Below the pieces are notes generated by a model. That model did no database searches, was not told the origin of the DNA, and saw nothing but the letters and a program-made list of their open reading frames with translations. Positions 36,412 through 44,099 of a stretch of 57,836 nt of DNA are shown here, piece by piece; within the stretch, counting starts at the first letter, position 1, and every line of letters starts with the position of its first letter. Made by a program: the position numbers and the translations under genes. Origin of the DNA: an uncultured Oscillospiraceae bacterium (GTDB taxonomy: Bacteria; Bacillota; Clostridia; Oscillospirales; Oscillospiraceae). The DNA lies in assembly GCA_944387635.1 (NCBI GenBank), contig CALXFT010000004.1, positions 1 to 57,836 of the forward strand, given 5' to 3'.

Positions 36412-36690
36412 ATGGATCAATACGGTTCGGATTACTTGACCATATCCGACGAGAACGGTGTGGAATACGAGCTGGAGGTTCTGAATACACTGGAATATAA
36501 CGGCAGCGTCTATCTGGCGGTGATTCCGGCAGCGGAAGATCCGGAGGCAGAGCAGTGGGATGTGAGCATCCTAAAGTCCGTGGAAGAGGCCGGCGGCGAG
36601 TCTGTCCTTCTGGCCATTGACGACCCTCAGGAGCTTCAGGATGTCTATGGGCGCATGATGGAATCGCTCTATGAAGAGGCCGGAGAGTAA
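36412..36690 (+). CDS. DUF1292 family protein
   Basis: 92 residues, acidic, with the DUF1292/YrzB pattern: ITISDENG-like start (LTISDENGVEYELEVLNT), YLAVIPAAEDPEAE and the C-terminal LQDVYGRMMESLYEEA. Members are common in Firmicutes next to ruvX and other housekeeping genes; their function is unknown. The gene has a good promoter. It is followed by the structured RNA with no visible promoter between them. Confidence 0.85.
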   Translation: MDQYGSDYLTISDENGVEYELEVLNTLEYNGSVYLAVIPAAEDPEAEQWDVSILKSVEEAGGESVLLAIDDPQELQDVYGRMMESLYEEAGE

Positions 36691-36699
36691 GACCGGGCA

Positions 36700-36941
36700 G
36701 CGGATCCGTTTCCTGCTTGGTGCGTGGGCGTGTCCTTTTGGACCCACATTTTTTAATTGGGACGTTAGACTTCTGTTCCTGTTTGCAGACCTCCCGCCCT
36801 GGCTTGAGACCGTGGGTGGACGTTGGGAGCAGTGATGGTTCAGAGCGGCATCCCACCTGCCTTTTCGTGCAGGTCATAATTGGATGCGTCACGGCTAAAG
36901 CGGGTGCATGGGGAGCTTCGGCTCCCCATGTTTTTTATTTT
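36700..36941 (+). ncRNA. Structured RNA, candidate 6S RNA (ssrS)
   Basis: A 240-base non-coding stretch that folds into a long irregular hairpin: TGGGA...TTCTG...CTCCC on the 5' side pairs with GGGAG...CAGAG...TCCCA on the 3' side, capped by GCCCTGG/CCGTGGGT around CTTGAGA. Each arm also carries its own small hairpin (GTGGG..GTCC/GGACCCAC at about 36728-36751 and ACCTGC/GCAGGT at about 36856-36875), as firmicute 6S RNA does around its central bubble. It ends at a strong terminator. No separate promoter is visible, so it may be processed from the DUF1292 transcript. The RNA nature is well supported; the 6S name is tentative. Confidence 0.5.
36907..36941 (+). terminator. Terminator of the DUF1292/RNA transcript
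   Basis: CATGGGGAGC-TTCG-GCTCCCCATG, a perfect 10-pair stem with a tetraloop, followed by TTTTTTATTTT. Confidence 0.9.
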
Positions 36942-37007
36942 CCGCCCCCAAATGGAGCGCAAAATGTTAAATTTTTCTCTTTTTCTATCATTTTGACGTT
37001 TTTCCCC

Positions 37008-37036
37008 TTGCATGTAAGAAAAGAATCGTTTATAAT
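37008..37036 (+). promoter_or_regulatory. Promoter of the parvulin foldase gene
   Basis: TTGCAT (37008-37013), 17 bases, TATAAT (37031-37036), a near-ideal match. Confidence 0.75.
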
Positions 37037-37102
37037 ACTTTGGTCCATGCGCGCCCCGGAGCCGCCGGACACCACAAGGACTAATTGAGAGGATATGATC
37101 GC

Positions 37103-38740
37103 ATGAGTGCATCCAACAAGAAAAAGCTTCGCAAGGAGCAGGAGTCTGCCAAGCTCACCGAGAAGCAGCTGTCTGCCCAGAAGGAAGCCAAAAAGACCAA
37201 GCTCTACACCGCCGCTTTCGTCATCGTCATGGTGGCGATTCTGGCAGTGGCCATCGTCGTGGGCGTTTTCCACACCATCACCAACAGCGGCATCCGCGAG
37301 AAGAACACCGTCGCTCTGACCGTTGGAGATCATGAGATCAGCAACGCCGAGCTGAATTACTTCTACATGGACGCTGTCAACAACTTCTACTCCAGCTACG
37401 GCAGCTATGCCTCCATGTTCGGCCTGGACACCACCAAGCCCCTGAACGAGCAGGTGGTGGACGAGACCACCGGCAAGACCTGGGCCGACGACTTCCTGGA
37501 TTCCGCCAAGGAAAGCGTCAAGGCCGTCTACGCCATGGCCGACGCCGCCGAGGCCGCGGGCTTCTCCCTGACAGAGGAGCAGCTTCAGAACATCGAATCC
37601 AACGTGTCCATGCTGGAGATCTACGCCACCAGCTACGGCTATTCCAGCACCAACAGCTACCTGAAGGCCATCTACGGCAACGGCGCCTCTGAGGAGAGCT
37701 ACCTGGAGTACTGCCGCCTGACCTCCCTGGCCGACGCCTACTACACCGAGTACACCGAATCCCTGACCTACACCGACGAGGATCTGCGGGCCAAGGAGGC
37801 GGAAAACTTTGACGCCTACTCTTCCTACACCTATAACACCTACTACCTGGCCGCGTCCCGGTTCCTGGAGGGCGGCACCACCGACAGCGAGGGCAACACC
37901 ACCTACTCCGACGAGGAGACCGCCGCTTCCGTGACCGCCGCCGAGGAGGCCGCCAATTCCCTGGCCGAGGGCGAATACGCCTCCGCGGAAGACTTTGACG
38001 CCGCCATCGCCGCTTTGGCCGTCAACGCCGACAGCTCCGCCTCCAGCACCGTCTACACAGACACCGCCTACGGCTCCGTCAGCAGCGTCTATCAGGAGTG
38101 GCTCACCGACAGCAGCCGGAAGGAAGGCGACATCGCCTGCTTCGAGAATTCCACCACCTCCACCAACGAGGACGGCACCGAAACCACCACCGTCAGCGGC
38201 TACTATGTGGTCTACTACATCGGTTCCGACGACAACCAGTTCCCCCTGGCCAACGTGCGCCACATTCTGGTGTCCTATGAGGGCGGCACCACCGACGAAA
38301 ACGGCAACACCACCTACTCCGATGAGGAGAAGGCCGCCGCCAAGACCGCCGCTGAGGACCTGCTGGAGCAGTGGAAGTCCGGCGACGCCACCGAGGACAG
38401 CTTCGCCGCCCTGGCCAATGAGCACTCCGACGACGGCGACGGCACCACCGGCGGCCTGTACGAGAACGTCTACCCCGGACAGATGGTGACCAACTTCAAC
38501 GACTGGTGCTTCGACGCCAGCCGCGCCCCGGGCGACACCGGCGTGGTGGAGACCGAGTACGGCTACCACGTGATGTACTACGTGGGCGACAGCGACTACA
38601 CCTACCGGGACTACCAGATCGAGAACGACCTGCGCAATGCCGACGCCGAAGCCTGGTACAACGAGACCGTGGACGCCATGACCGTGACGGAGGGCGACCT
38701 GCGCTACATCACCATGGATCTGGTCCTGAGCAACGGCTGA
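37103..38740 (+). CDS. Membrane-anchored peptidyl-prolyl isomerase (PpiC/parvulin type)
   Basis: 545 residues. A Lys-rich start leads to one membrane segment at about 37-58 (AFVIVMVAILAVAIVVGVF); the outside part has SurA-like helices and, at about 380-490, a parvulin domain (NVRHILVSYEGG, FAALANEHSDD, GGLYENVYPGQMV, TEYGYHVMYYVG). It likely helps fold exported proteins, like PrsA but not as a lipoprotein. Two Gly/Thr-rich linkers share the repeat TTYSDEE. ATG 37103 follows GAGAGGA. The segment SSASSTVY is serine-rich. Confidence 0.85.
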   Translation: MSASNKKKLRKEQESAKLTEKQLSAQKEAKKTKLYTAAFVIVMVAILAVAIVVGVFHTITNSGIREKNTVALTVGDHEISNAELNYFYMDAVNNFYSSYGSYASMFGLDTTKPLNEQVVDETTGKTWADDFLDSAKESVKAVYAMADAAEAAGFSLTEEQLQNIESNVSMLEIYATSYGYSSTNSYLKAIYGNGASEESYLEYCRLTSLADAYYTEYTESLTYTDEDLRAKEAENFDAYSSYTYNTYYLAASRFLEGGTTDSEGNTTYSDEETAASVTAAEEAANSLAEGEYASAEDFDAAIAALAVNADSSASSTVYTDTAYGSVSSVYQEWLTDSSRKEGDIACFENSTTSTNEDGTETTTVSGYYVVYYIGSDDNQFPLANVRHILVSYEGGTTDENGNTTYSDEEKAAAKTAAEDLLEQWKSGDATEDSFAALANEHSDDGDGTTGGLYENVYPGQMVTNFNDWCFDASRAPGDTGVVETEYGYHVMYYVGDSDYTYRDYQIENDLRNADAEAWYNETVDAMTVTEGDLRYITMDLVLSNG

Positions 38741-38752
38741 TCCGAATAAATT

Positions 38753-38791
38753 CACCTCCCATGGACAAACTTCCATGGGAGGTGTTTTCTT
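38753..38791 (+). terminator. Terminator of the parvulin gene, overlapping the next ribosome site
   Basis: CACCTCCCATGGA (38753-38765) and TCCATGGGAGGTG (38772-38784) form a perfect 13-pair stem, followed by TTTTCTT. The 3' arm contains GGGAGGTG, the only plausible ribosome site for the next gene. Confidence 0.8.
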
Positions 38792-39149
38792 GCTAAAAAA
38801 TAGTTGGACCGGCTTTGCCCTGGCCGGCGGCTGCGCCGGGGCTGTCACCGGGATCTTCGGCGCGGGGGGCGGCATGGTGCTGGTCCCGCTCCTGACCCTG
38901 CTGACCGGCACGGAGGAGGACGCCCTGTTCCCCACCTCCGTCTCCATGATCGGCCCCATCTGCCTGACCACGGCGGTCTGCACCGCCCTGACCGGGGGCC
39001 TGGCTTGGAGGGAAGCCCTTCCCTACATGCTGGGCAGCGGCGCGGGCGGCGCCCTGGCCGGAAAATGGGGCAGCCGAATCCCGGTCAAATGGCTGCACCG
39101 GACCCTGGGCCTTCTGATCCTGTGGGGCGGCGTCCGGTATCTATGCTAG
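38790..39149 (+). CDS. TauE/SafE (TSUP) family transporter, half-size, first half
   Basis: 119 residues from TTG 38790, or 124 from an ATG at 38775. TTG is preferred because GGGAGGTG sits 5 bases upstream. The protein is four-segment hydrophobic with the family's FGAGGGMVLVPLLTLLTGT motif. TSUP proteins export sulfite, sulfonates or similar anions; a full protein has two such halves. Its stop codon overlaps the second half by 7 bases (ATGCTAG), so the two chains probably pair into one transporter. Confidence 0.75.
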   Translation: MLKNSWTGFALAGGCAGAVTGIFGAGGGMVLVPLLTLLTGTEEDALFPTSVSMIGPICLTTAVCTALTGGLAWREALPYMLGSGAGGALAGKWGSRIPVKWLHRTLGLLILWGGVRYLC

Positions 39150-39517
39150 ACAGCTTCCCCGCGGCCGCGGGGGTGGGGCTGGTCCTGGGCTTTCTCTCCG
39201 GTCTGGGAATCGGCGGCGGAAGCCTGCTGATCCTGTGGCTGACTCTGGTTTTGGGCATGGACACGGCCGCTGCCCGGGGGATCAACCTGCTCTTCTTCCT
39301 CCCCGCCGCCGGCGCCGCCTGCCTGTTCCATCAGGGCCGGGGGAAGGCGCGCCTGGGTTCCGCGGCGCCGGGCATTGCCGCCGGGTGCATTGCCGCCGCC
39401 TTCTTCTCCCAGGTCTGTCAGGGCATGGAAACGGATCTGCTGCGGCGGCTCTTTGGGGGACTGCTGCTGATCACCGGCCTGCGGGAGCTGTTTTTCGCCG
39501 GGAAGAAGCGGCCTTAA
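39143..39517 (+). CDS. TauE/SafE (TSUP) family transporter, half-size, second half
   Basis: 124 residues, hydrophobic, with the paired half-motif SGLGIGGGSLLILWLTLV and AARGINLLFFLPAAGAA typical of TSUP proteins. ATG 39143 lies inside the first half's end, so coupled translation is likely. Alternatively the two open frames are one gene split by a frameshift, but their matching length and separate motif starts argue for two subunits. A long frame in a third phase covers this stretch by chance. Confidence 0.75.
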   Translation: MLDSFPAAAGVGLVLGFLSGLGIGGGSLLILWLTLVLGMDTAAARGINLLFFLPAAGAACLFHQGRGKARLGSAAPGIAAGCIAAAFFSQVCQGMETDLLRRLFGGLLLITGLRELFFAGKKRP

Positions 39518-39524
39518 AGATTTT

Positions 39525-39995
39525 ATGCTCATCGACTTTCAACAGAAGAAATTGCAGATATCCGTTGCTTCTATGCAGACTTCCGTCTGGGCATCTGCCA
39601 GGATGCTTGCGCTTCACACGCTCACCCCGCCGATTTGGCGCTTAAGGCAATACCGGCACGAAACGAGAAGCGCGCCGGGAGGGGTCCAGGGGAGGGCGTC
39701 AGCGCCTCCCCTGACCGCGTTCTTTGCTGGCATTTCTGTGCGGAACAAGAAAGGAAGGCCCCCGGCAGGGGTCGGGGAGCACTTGCCGCTGTCTCAGCAC
39801 TTCACTTAGAACGCACTGCCTAAACCGCTCAGTCAAAAATCAAAGATTTTTGCCAAGAAAGCTGCGGCGAATCCGGTCGCGGCTCTGACTGCCCGCTTAC
39901 GCTGTCATTCACTCCCGCGACTGCGCTTCGCTTACCCCAAAGGGAGAGCCAAGGGCCTGGCTGTGATCGAACCACTACACATAAGGCTGACGCTT
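39525..39995. repeat. Dispersed structured repeat, copy 2
   Basis: Left end ATGCTCATCGACTT (39525-39538) matches copy 1's inverted repeat with one change. The right inverted repeat is absent; homology stops 9 bases before the ruvX stop codon. Internal hairpins CAGGGGAGG/CCTCCCCTG (39687-39695 and 39705-39713) and CAAAAATC/GATTTTTG are kept. An extra stretch near 39870-39950 is missing from copy 1. It lies in the gap between two converging genes. Confidence 0.75.
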
Positions 39996-40003
39996 GAGGT
40001 CCC

Positions 40004-40423
40004 TCAGACTTTGCGGCCGCGATAAGCCAGGTATCCCTCCAGGATCAGTGTGGCCGCCACGGCGTCTACGGTGTTTTTGCGCTTCTTTCCGTGGTAATTG
40101 TGCTGGGAGAGGATGTTGTGGGCCTCCACGGTGGTCCGGCGCTCATCCCACATCTCCACAGGCAGCCCCGAGGCTTCCTCCAGCTGCCGGGCAAATTCCC
40201 GGCACTGCTGGGCCTTGGGTCCTTCGGTGCCGTCCATATTCTTCGGAAGTCCCACCACAATCTGTCCCACTTCGTTCTCCCGGATCAGGCGCAAAATATC
40301 CTGAAGGGCCTTCTCCCGGTTCCGGCTGGGGACCACCACCGCCGAGCCTGCCAGGGTGCAGGTCAGATCGGATATGGCAACGCCGGTCCTGGCGTCGCCG
40401 CAGTCGATTCCCATAATACGCAT
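40004..40423 (-). CDS. ruvX: Holliday junction resolvase-like RuvX (YqgF)
   Basis: 139 residues, RNase H-like fold: MRIMGIDCGDARTGVAISD, GLPKNMDGTEGPKAQQCREF and the C-terminal metal site KKRKNTVDAVAATLILEGYL. It is proposed to process pre-16S rRNA; E. coli evidence supports that role. ATG 40423 has GAAGGAG at good spacing; the 25-codon upstream extension has no match to the fold. Confidence 0.93.
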   Translation of the reverse strand: MRIMGIDCGDARTGVAISDLTCTLAGSAVVVPSRNREKALQDILRLIRENEVGQIVVGLPKNMDGTEGPKAQQCREFARQLEEASGLPVEMWDERRTTVEAHNILSQHNYHGKKRKNTVDAVAATLILEGYLAYRGRKV

Positions 40424-40526
40424 CTCGTACACTCCTTCGATCCATTCCCCGGCCTTCCGGCAGAGGAACGTTGGATTTTCCCCTCTATCATACACCAAAT
40501 TGCCCCAAAAAGAAAGAAAAAAATGA

Positions 40527-40555
40527 TTGACTTTAAAGCCCGCCTGTGGTAGAAT
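40527..40555 (+). promoter_or_regulatory. Promoter of the rpmG-secE-nusG-rplKA operon
   Basis: TTGACT (40527-40532), 17 bases, TAGAAT (40550-40555). The leader of about 127 bases before rpmG has no recognised element. Confidence 0.7.
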
Positions 40556-40688
40556 GTTTCTACCTGTGAAAAAGGGCTTTTTTTCTGCGCTTTTTTCAGC
40601 TCCGGAGCGGAAATTGTAGTTGTCCGCTGCCTAAATTTTTCTAGCCGGGGTGATACAGGGAGGCAATTATTTTAAGGAGGTGCCGTTA

Positions 40689-40838
40689 ATGCGCGTCAAA
40701 GTCACTTTGAGATGCTCTGAGTGCAAGCAGAGAAACTACAACACCATGAAGAACAAGAAGAACGACCCCGACCGTCTCGAAATGAAGAAGTACTGCAGAT
40801 TCTGCAAGAAGCACACCGTTCACAACGAGACCAAGTAA
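40689..40838 (+). CDS. rpmG: 50S ribosomal protein L33
   Basis: 49 residues: [18 protein letters not shown], ending [17 protein letters not shown]. The four Cys (CSEC...CRFC) mark the zinc-binding C+ form. AAGGAGG precedes ATG 40689. It sits upstream of secE as in most Firmicutes. Confidence 0.95.
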   Translation: MRVKVTLRCSECKQRNYNTMKNKKNDPDRLEMKKYCRFCKKHTVHNETK

Positions 40839-40855
40839 GGAGGCTTTCTCGAATC

Positions 40856-41086
40856 ATGGCTGAAGTCAAGAAGGAAAACTGGTTCAAAAGAACCTGGGGC
40901 CGCGTCAAGAAGTACTTTCGCGATCTGCGGAGCGAGCTGAAGAAGGTCGTCTGGCCCACTTCCCAACAGGTTCTGAAGAACACCGCCATCGTTGTCGGCT
41001 GTGTTCTGGTGCTGGGCGTGTTCATCTGGCTGTTCGACTTCGTCGCCCAGTTCGGCATCGACGCTCTCATCAGCGTCTTCCACTAA
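40856..41086 (+). CDS. secE: Protein translocase subunit SecE
   Basis: 76 residues with one membrane segment at about 45-65 and the conserved cytoplasmic helix FRDLRSELKKVVWPTSQQ, which clamps SecY. It follows rpmG by 17 bases. Confidence 0.93.
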   Translation: MAEVKKENWFKRTWGRVKKYFRDLRSELKKVVWPTSQQVLKNTAIVVGCVLVLGVFIWLFDFVAQFGIDALISVFH

Positions 41087-41097
41087 GGTACACCGGC

Positions 41098-41628
41098 ATG
41101 GCTGAAACTGCGAAATGGTATGTTGTGCATACCTATTCCGGGTATGAAAACACCGTCAAGGCCACCATTGAAAAGACTGTGGAATCCCGCCAGCTCCACG
41201 ATCAGATCCTGGCCGTCTCCATTCCCCTGGAGACCGTTACGGAGATTACCGAGTCCGGCGCCAGCAAGACCTATGACCGGAAGGTATACCCCGGTTACGT
41301 CCTGGTGAAGATGGTCTACAGCGATGACACCTGGCATGTGATCCGGAATATCCGGGGAGTCACCGGCTTTGTTGGTACTTCCAGCAACGATCCCACGCCC
41401 CTGACGGACGAAGAAGTTTACGCCATGGGTGTGGAGAAGAAGGAGATCATCGTCAATTATACCGTAGGCGACACCGTCCGCATTCTGGACGGCCCTCTGA
41501 GCTCCTTCACCGGCACTGTAGAAAGTGTCGACGTGGATCAGAACATGGTCAGCGTGATCGTGTCCATGTTCGGCCGCGAGACCTCCGTCGAGTTCGAGCT
41601 CGATCAGGTGGAGGTCGTATCCCCGTAA
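41098..41628 (+). CDS. nusG: Transcription termination/antitermination protein NusG
   Basis: 176 residues: NGN domain (WYVVHTYSGYENTVKATIEK, YPGYVLVKMVYSDDTWHVIRN, GVTGFVG) and C-terminal KOW domain (VGDTVRILDGPLSSFTGTVE). It binds RNA polymerase and helps processivity and pausing. Confidence 0.96.
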   Translation: MAETAKWYVVHTYSGYENTVKATIEKTVESRQLHDQILAVSIPLETVTEITESGASKTYDRKVYPGYVLVKMVYSDDTWHVIRNIRGVTGFVGTSSNDPTPLTDEEVYAMGVEKKEIIVNYTVGDTVRILDGPLSSFTGTVESVDVDQNMVSVIVSMFGRETSVEFELDQVEVVSP

Positions 41629-41658
41629 ACGCACCGGGTCGTTTTGTTCGACCGGAAC

Positions 41659-41710
41659 GTGGGAGGGGCGTATGCCCCGCAAAACATGCGTCAAGCCGCA
41701 TACTCACCAC
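41659..41710 (+). promoter_or_regulatory. rplK leader with GTGGGAGG...CCAC pattern, probable L1 binding site
   Basis: GTGGGAGG (41659-41666) pairs with a downstream CACCAC end (41705-41710), enclosing GGGGCGTATGCCCC and GCGTCAAGCCGC hairpins. The same GTGGGAGG...CCGCAT...CCAC pattern recurs before rplA. L1 represses its own operon in other bacteria through such a site; use here is inferred. Confidence 0.5.
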
Positions 41711-41733
41711 ATTTTATTCAGGAGGTGCTTATT

Positions 41734-42159
41734 ATGGCACAGAAAGTCACTGGCATTATCAAACTGCAGATCAACGCCGCGAAGGCAACCGCCTCTCCCC
41801 CTGTTGGCCCTGCTCTGGGTCAGCACGGCGTGAACATCGCGGCCTTTATTAAGGAGTTCAACGCCCGCACCAAGGACATGGAAGGCTACAAGATCCCTGT
41901 AGTCATCACCGTCTATGCGGACCGCAGCTTCACCTTTATCACCAAAACTCCTCCGACCCCCATGCTGATCATGAAGGCCATCGGTCTGGAGAAGGGCTCC
42001 GGCGTTCCCAACAAGACCAAGGTCGGAACCATCACCAAGGCCCAGATCTCCGAAATCGCCAAGACCAAGATGCCTGACCTGAACTGCCCCACTCTGGAGG
42101 CTGCTGAGCGTCAGGTGGCCGGTACCTGCCGTTCCATGGGCGTTACCATCGCCGATTGA
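41734..42159 (+). CDS. rplK: 50S ribosomal protein L11
   Basis: 141 residues: [43 protein letters not shown] and [17 protein letters not shown] are textbook L11. GGAGGTG precedes ATG 41734; the frame upstream is not part of the protein. Confidence 0.97.
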   Translation: MAQKVTGIIKLQINAAKATASPPVGPALGQHGVNIAAFIKEFNARTKDMEGYKIPVVITVYADRSFTFITKTPPTPMLIMKAIGLEKGSGVPNKTKVGTITKAQISEIAKTKMPDLNCPTLEAAERQVAGTCRSMGVTIAD

Positions 42160-42193
42160 TATTTGCTGAACCGGGCGCAATAGGCCCGGATAT

Positions 42194-42219
42194 GTGGGAG
42201 GATCATTCCGCATTACCAC
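42194..42219 (+). promoter_or_regulatory. rplA leader with second GTGGGAGG...CCAC motif
   Basis: GTGGGAGG (42194-42201) and CCGCATTACCAC (42208-42219), a compact version of the rplK leader motif. A CCGGGC/GCCCGG hairpin (42171-42189) lies just before it. Confidence 0.5.
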
Positions 42220-42238
42220 GATAAGGAGGAAATTTAAA

Positions 42239-42931
42239 TTGTTTAGAGGCAAAAAGTATCAGCAGAGCGCCAAGATGATCGACCGCTCTGTTCAGTATGA
42301 CCCCACTGAAGCCCTGGATCTGGTGGTCAAGGGCGCTTCCGCCAAGTTCGACGAGACCGTCGAGCTGCACATCAAGCTGGGCGTTGACTCCCGTCACGCT
42401 GACCAGCAGGTCCGCGGCGCCGTGGTCCTGCCCAACGGCACCGGCAAGACCCGCCGGGTCCTGGTGTTCGCCAAGGACGCCAAGGTGGACGAGGCCAAGG
42501 CTGCCGGCGCCGACTATGTCGGCGGCATGGACCTGGTAGAGAAGATCACCAAGGAGAACTGGTTCGAGTTCGACGTGGTCGTGGCTTCCCCCGACATGAT
42601 GGGCATTGTCGGCCGTCTGGGTAAGGTTCTGGGTCCCAAGGGCCTGATGCCCTCCCCCAAGGCCGGCACCGTGACCCCCAATGTGGGCGCCGCCGTCAAG
42701 GAGATCAAGGCCGGTAAGGTCGAGTACCGTCTGGACAAGACCAACATCATCCACTGCCCCATCGGCAAGGTGTCCTTCGGCACCGAAAAGCTGGCTGAGA
42801 ACATGGACACCCTGGTCCGTGCCGTTGTCAAGGCCAAGCCCGCCGCCGCCAAGGGTCAGTATATCCGCTCCTGCACCGTGGCCTCCACCATGGGCCCCGG
42901 CGTGAAGGTCTCCACCGCCAAGTACCTGTAA
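42239..42931 (+). CDS. rplA: 50S ribosomal protein L1
   Basis: 230 residues from TTG 42239: [20 protein letters not shown] matches the usual L1 N-terminus, and AAGGAGG is 7 bases upstream. [43 protein letters not shown] are diagnostic. The ATG/GTG further upstream in frame lies in the leader motif and is rejected. The usual rplJ-rplL do not follow; the operon ends here. Confidence 0.95.
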   Translation: MFRGKKYQQSAKMIDRSVQYDPTEALDLVVKGASAKFDETVELHIKLGVDSRHADQQVRGAVVLPNGTGKTRRVLVFAKDAKVDEAKAAGADYVGGMDLVEKITKENWFEFDVVVASPDMMGIVGRLGKVLGPKGLMPSPKAGTVTPNVGAAVKEIKAGKVEYRLDKTNIIHCPIGKVSFGTEKLAENMDTLVRAVVKAKPAAAKGQYIRSCTVASTMGPGVKVSTAKYL

Positions 42932-42950
42932 GTTTCATAAATGGCTGACC

Positions 42951-42999
42951 GCGCCGCCTTATCAGGATTCGCAAGGAAACCTGTGAGGCGGCGCCTCTT
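42951..42999 (+). terminator. First terminator after rplA
   Basis: GCGCCGCCT (42951-42959) and AGGCGGCGC (42986-42994) pair, with an inner CAGG/CCTG stem, followed by a C and then CTCTTTTTC. Confidence 0.75.
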
Positions 43000-43021
43000 T
43001 TTCTGAAATCCTGCCGCACAG

Positions 43022-43060
43022 CCAGCCCCGGTTCCGAAGAAGAGCCGGGGCTGGTTTTTT
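43022..43060 (+). terminator. Second terminator after rplA
   Basis: CCAGCCCCGG (43022-43031) pairs with CCGGGGCTGG (43045-43054), followed by TTTTTT. Confidence 0.85.
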
Positions 43061-43112
43061 CATTCACATCGCTTGACGCAGCAAGATGATATCCAGGTCG
43101 GTTTTCAAAGCC

Positions 43113-43516
43113 AATATCCGTTCCTTCTATGCAGACTTCCGTTTGAGCACCTGCCAGGATGCTTGCGCTTCACAAGAGCACCGCACCAATTTGGCACTTA
43201 GAGCAATACCTGTACCAAACGAAATGCGCGCCAGGAGGGGTCCGGGGAGGGCGGCTTTGAGAGCGGGAGCTATCAACTCAGCGCCTCCCCGGTCGGCTTC
43301 TTTGCCTTCTTTCTTGCCGAAACAAGAAAGAAGGTCCCCCGGAAGGGGTCAGGGAGCACTACCGCTATCTCAGCACTCTACAAAAACGTACTACCCAAGC
43401 CTCTCAGTCAAAAATCATAAATTGTTGCCAAGAAAGCCGCGACTGTACTTCGCTTACTCCAAGAGGCGAGCCAAGGCGGTCCGCAGGGCCGCAGGCTGAG
43501 TCAAGTCGATAAGCAT
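43113..43516. repeat. Dispersed structured repeat, copy 3
   Basis: Diverged copy. The right inverted repeat TCAAGTCGATAAGCAT (43501-43516) is kept; the left end is degraded, with homology beginning near 43113. The GC hairpin is CCGGGGAGG (43242-43250) with CCTCCCCGG (43284-43292): one base pair shorter than in copy 1, with both arms changed together. It lies between the rplA terminators and a gene of the other strand. Confidence 0.7.
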
Positions 43517-43538
43517 GTTTTGTAATTTCAGCGCGCCT

Positions 43539-44099
43539 TCATGGAGAACCCGGCGTTTGCGCGGGGTTTTCCTTCTTCCCGAAGGCATTCAGGAACTCCC
43601 CGGTCTTCGACCAGTATTTGCTGCCCCAGTTTTCAAAGTTCCACTGGTCCATGTAGGCATTGCACTCATAGTCGATGTAGTAGAGAATGCCGTCATGGGG
43701 AATGAAGTTCGTCGGGTAGTAGTCGATATTCAAGCCCGCCGCGTAGAGGGTCCGGCACATGGCTTTGATCTGTTCCAGACAGTCCGCGCTCAGCCGGTCC
43801 TCCATGACCAGCACATCCACCGTGTCCCCGTCGATATAGGCCTTCAGCAGACGCTCATGCTCCCGGTCCACCGCCAGCAGCTCCGGCATGGGGATCCCCA
43901 GCCGGGAAAGCCGCGCATAGTCCCGCAGCTCTGAGCCCAGCTTGTCCCCAAAGGTGTAGTATTCGCAGGGCTCGTGGTGGATCTGCTTGAGAACATATCG
44001 GTTTTCCCCGTCGCTGACCAGCCAGGAGCAGCCCCCCTTGCCTTTGCCCAGGAGCCTCAGCGCTTCGTAGGCTTTCCCGTTTACGGTTATCACTTCCAT
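43539..44099 (-). CDS. Small protein-kinase-like (RIO/APH-type) protein
   Basis: 186 residues. GKGKGGCSWLV (18-28) looks like a glycine-rich loop, Lys38 in YVLKQI fits the ATP Lys, LNIDYYPTNF near 122-131 fits the catalytic loop, and LYYIDYECN fits the metal-binding DxE/DFG position. This is a minimal kinase-like fold; substrate unknown, and activity unproven. ATG 44099 overlaps the amylase stop by 10 bases; the frame remains open further upstream but there it is only the antisense-phase shadow of the amylase gene. Co-regulation with the amylase suggests sugar metabolism. Confidence 0.65.
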   Translation of the reverse strand: MEVITVNGKAYEALRLLGKGKGGCSWLVSDGENRYVLKQIHHEPCEYYTFGDKLGSELRDYARLSRLGIPMPELLAVDREHERLLKAYIDGDTVDVLVMEDRLSADCLEQIKAMCRTLYAAGLNIDYYPTNFIPHDGILYYIDYECNAYMDQWNFENWGSKYWSKTGEFLNAFGKKENPAQTPGSP

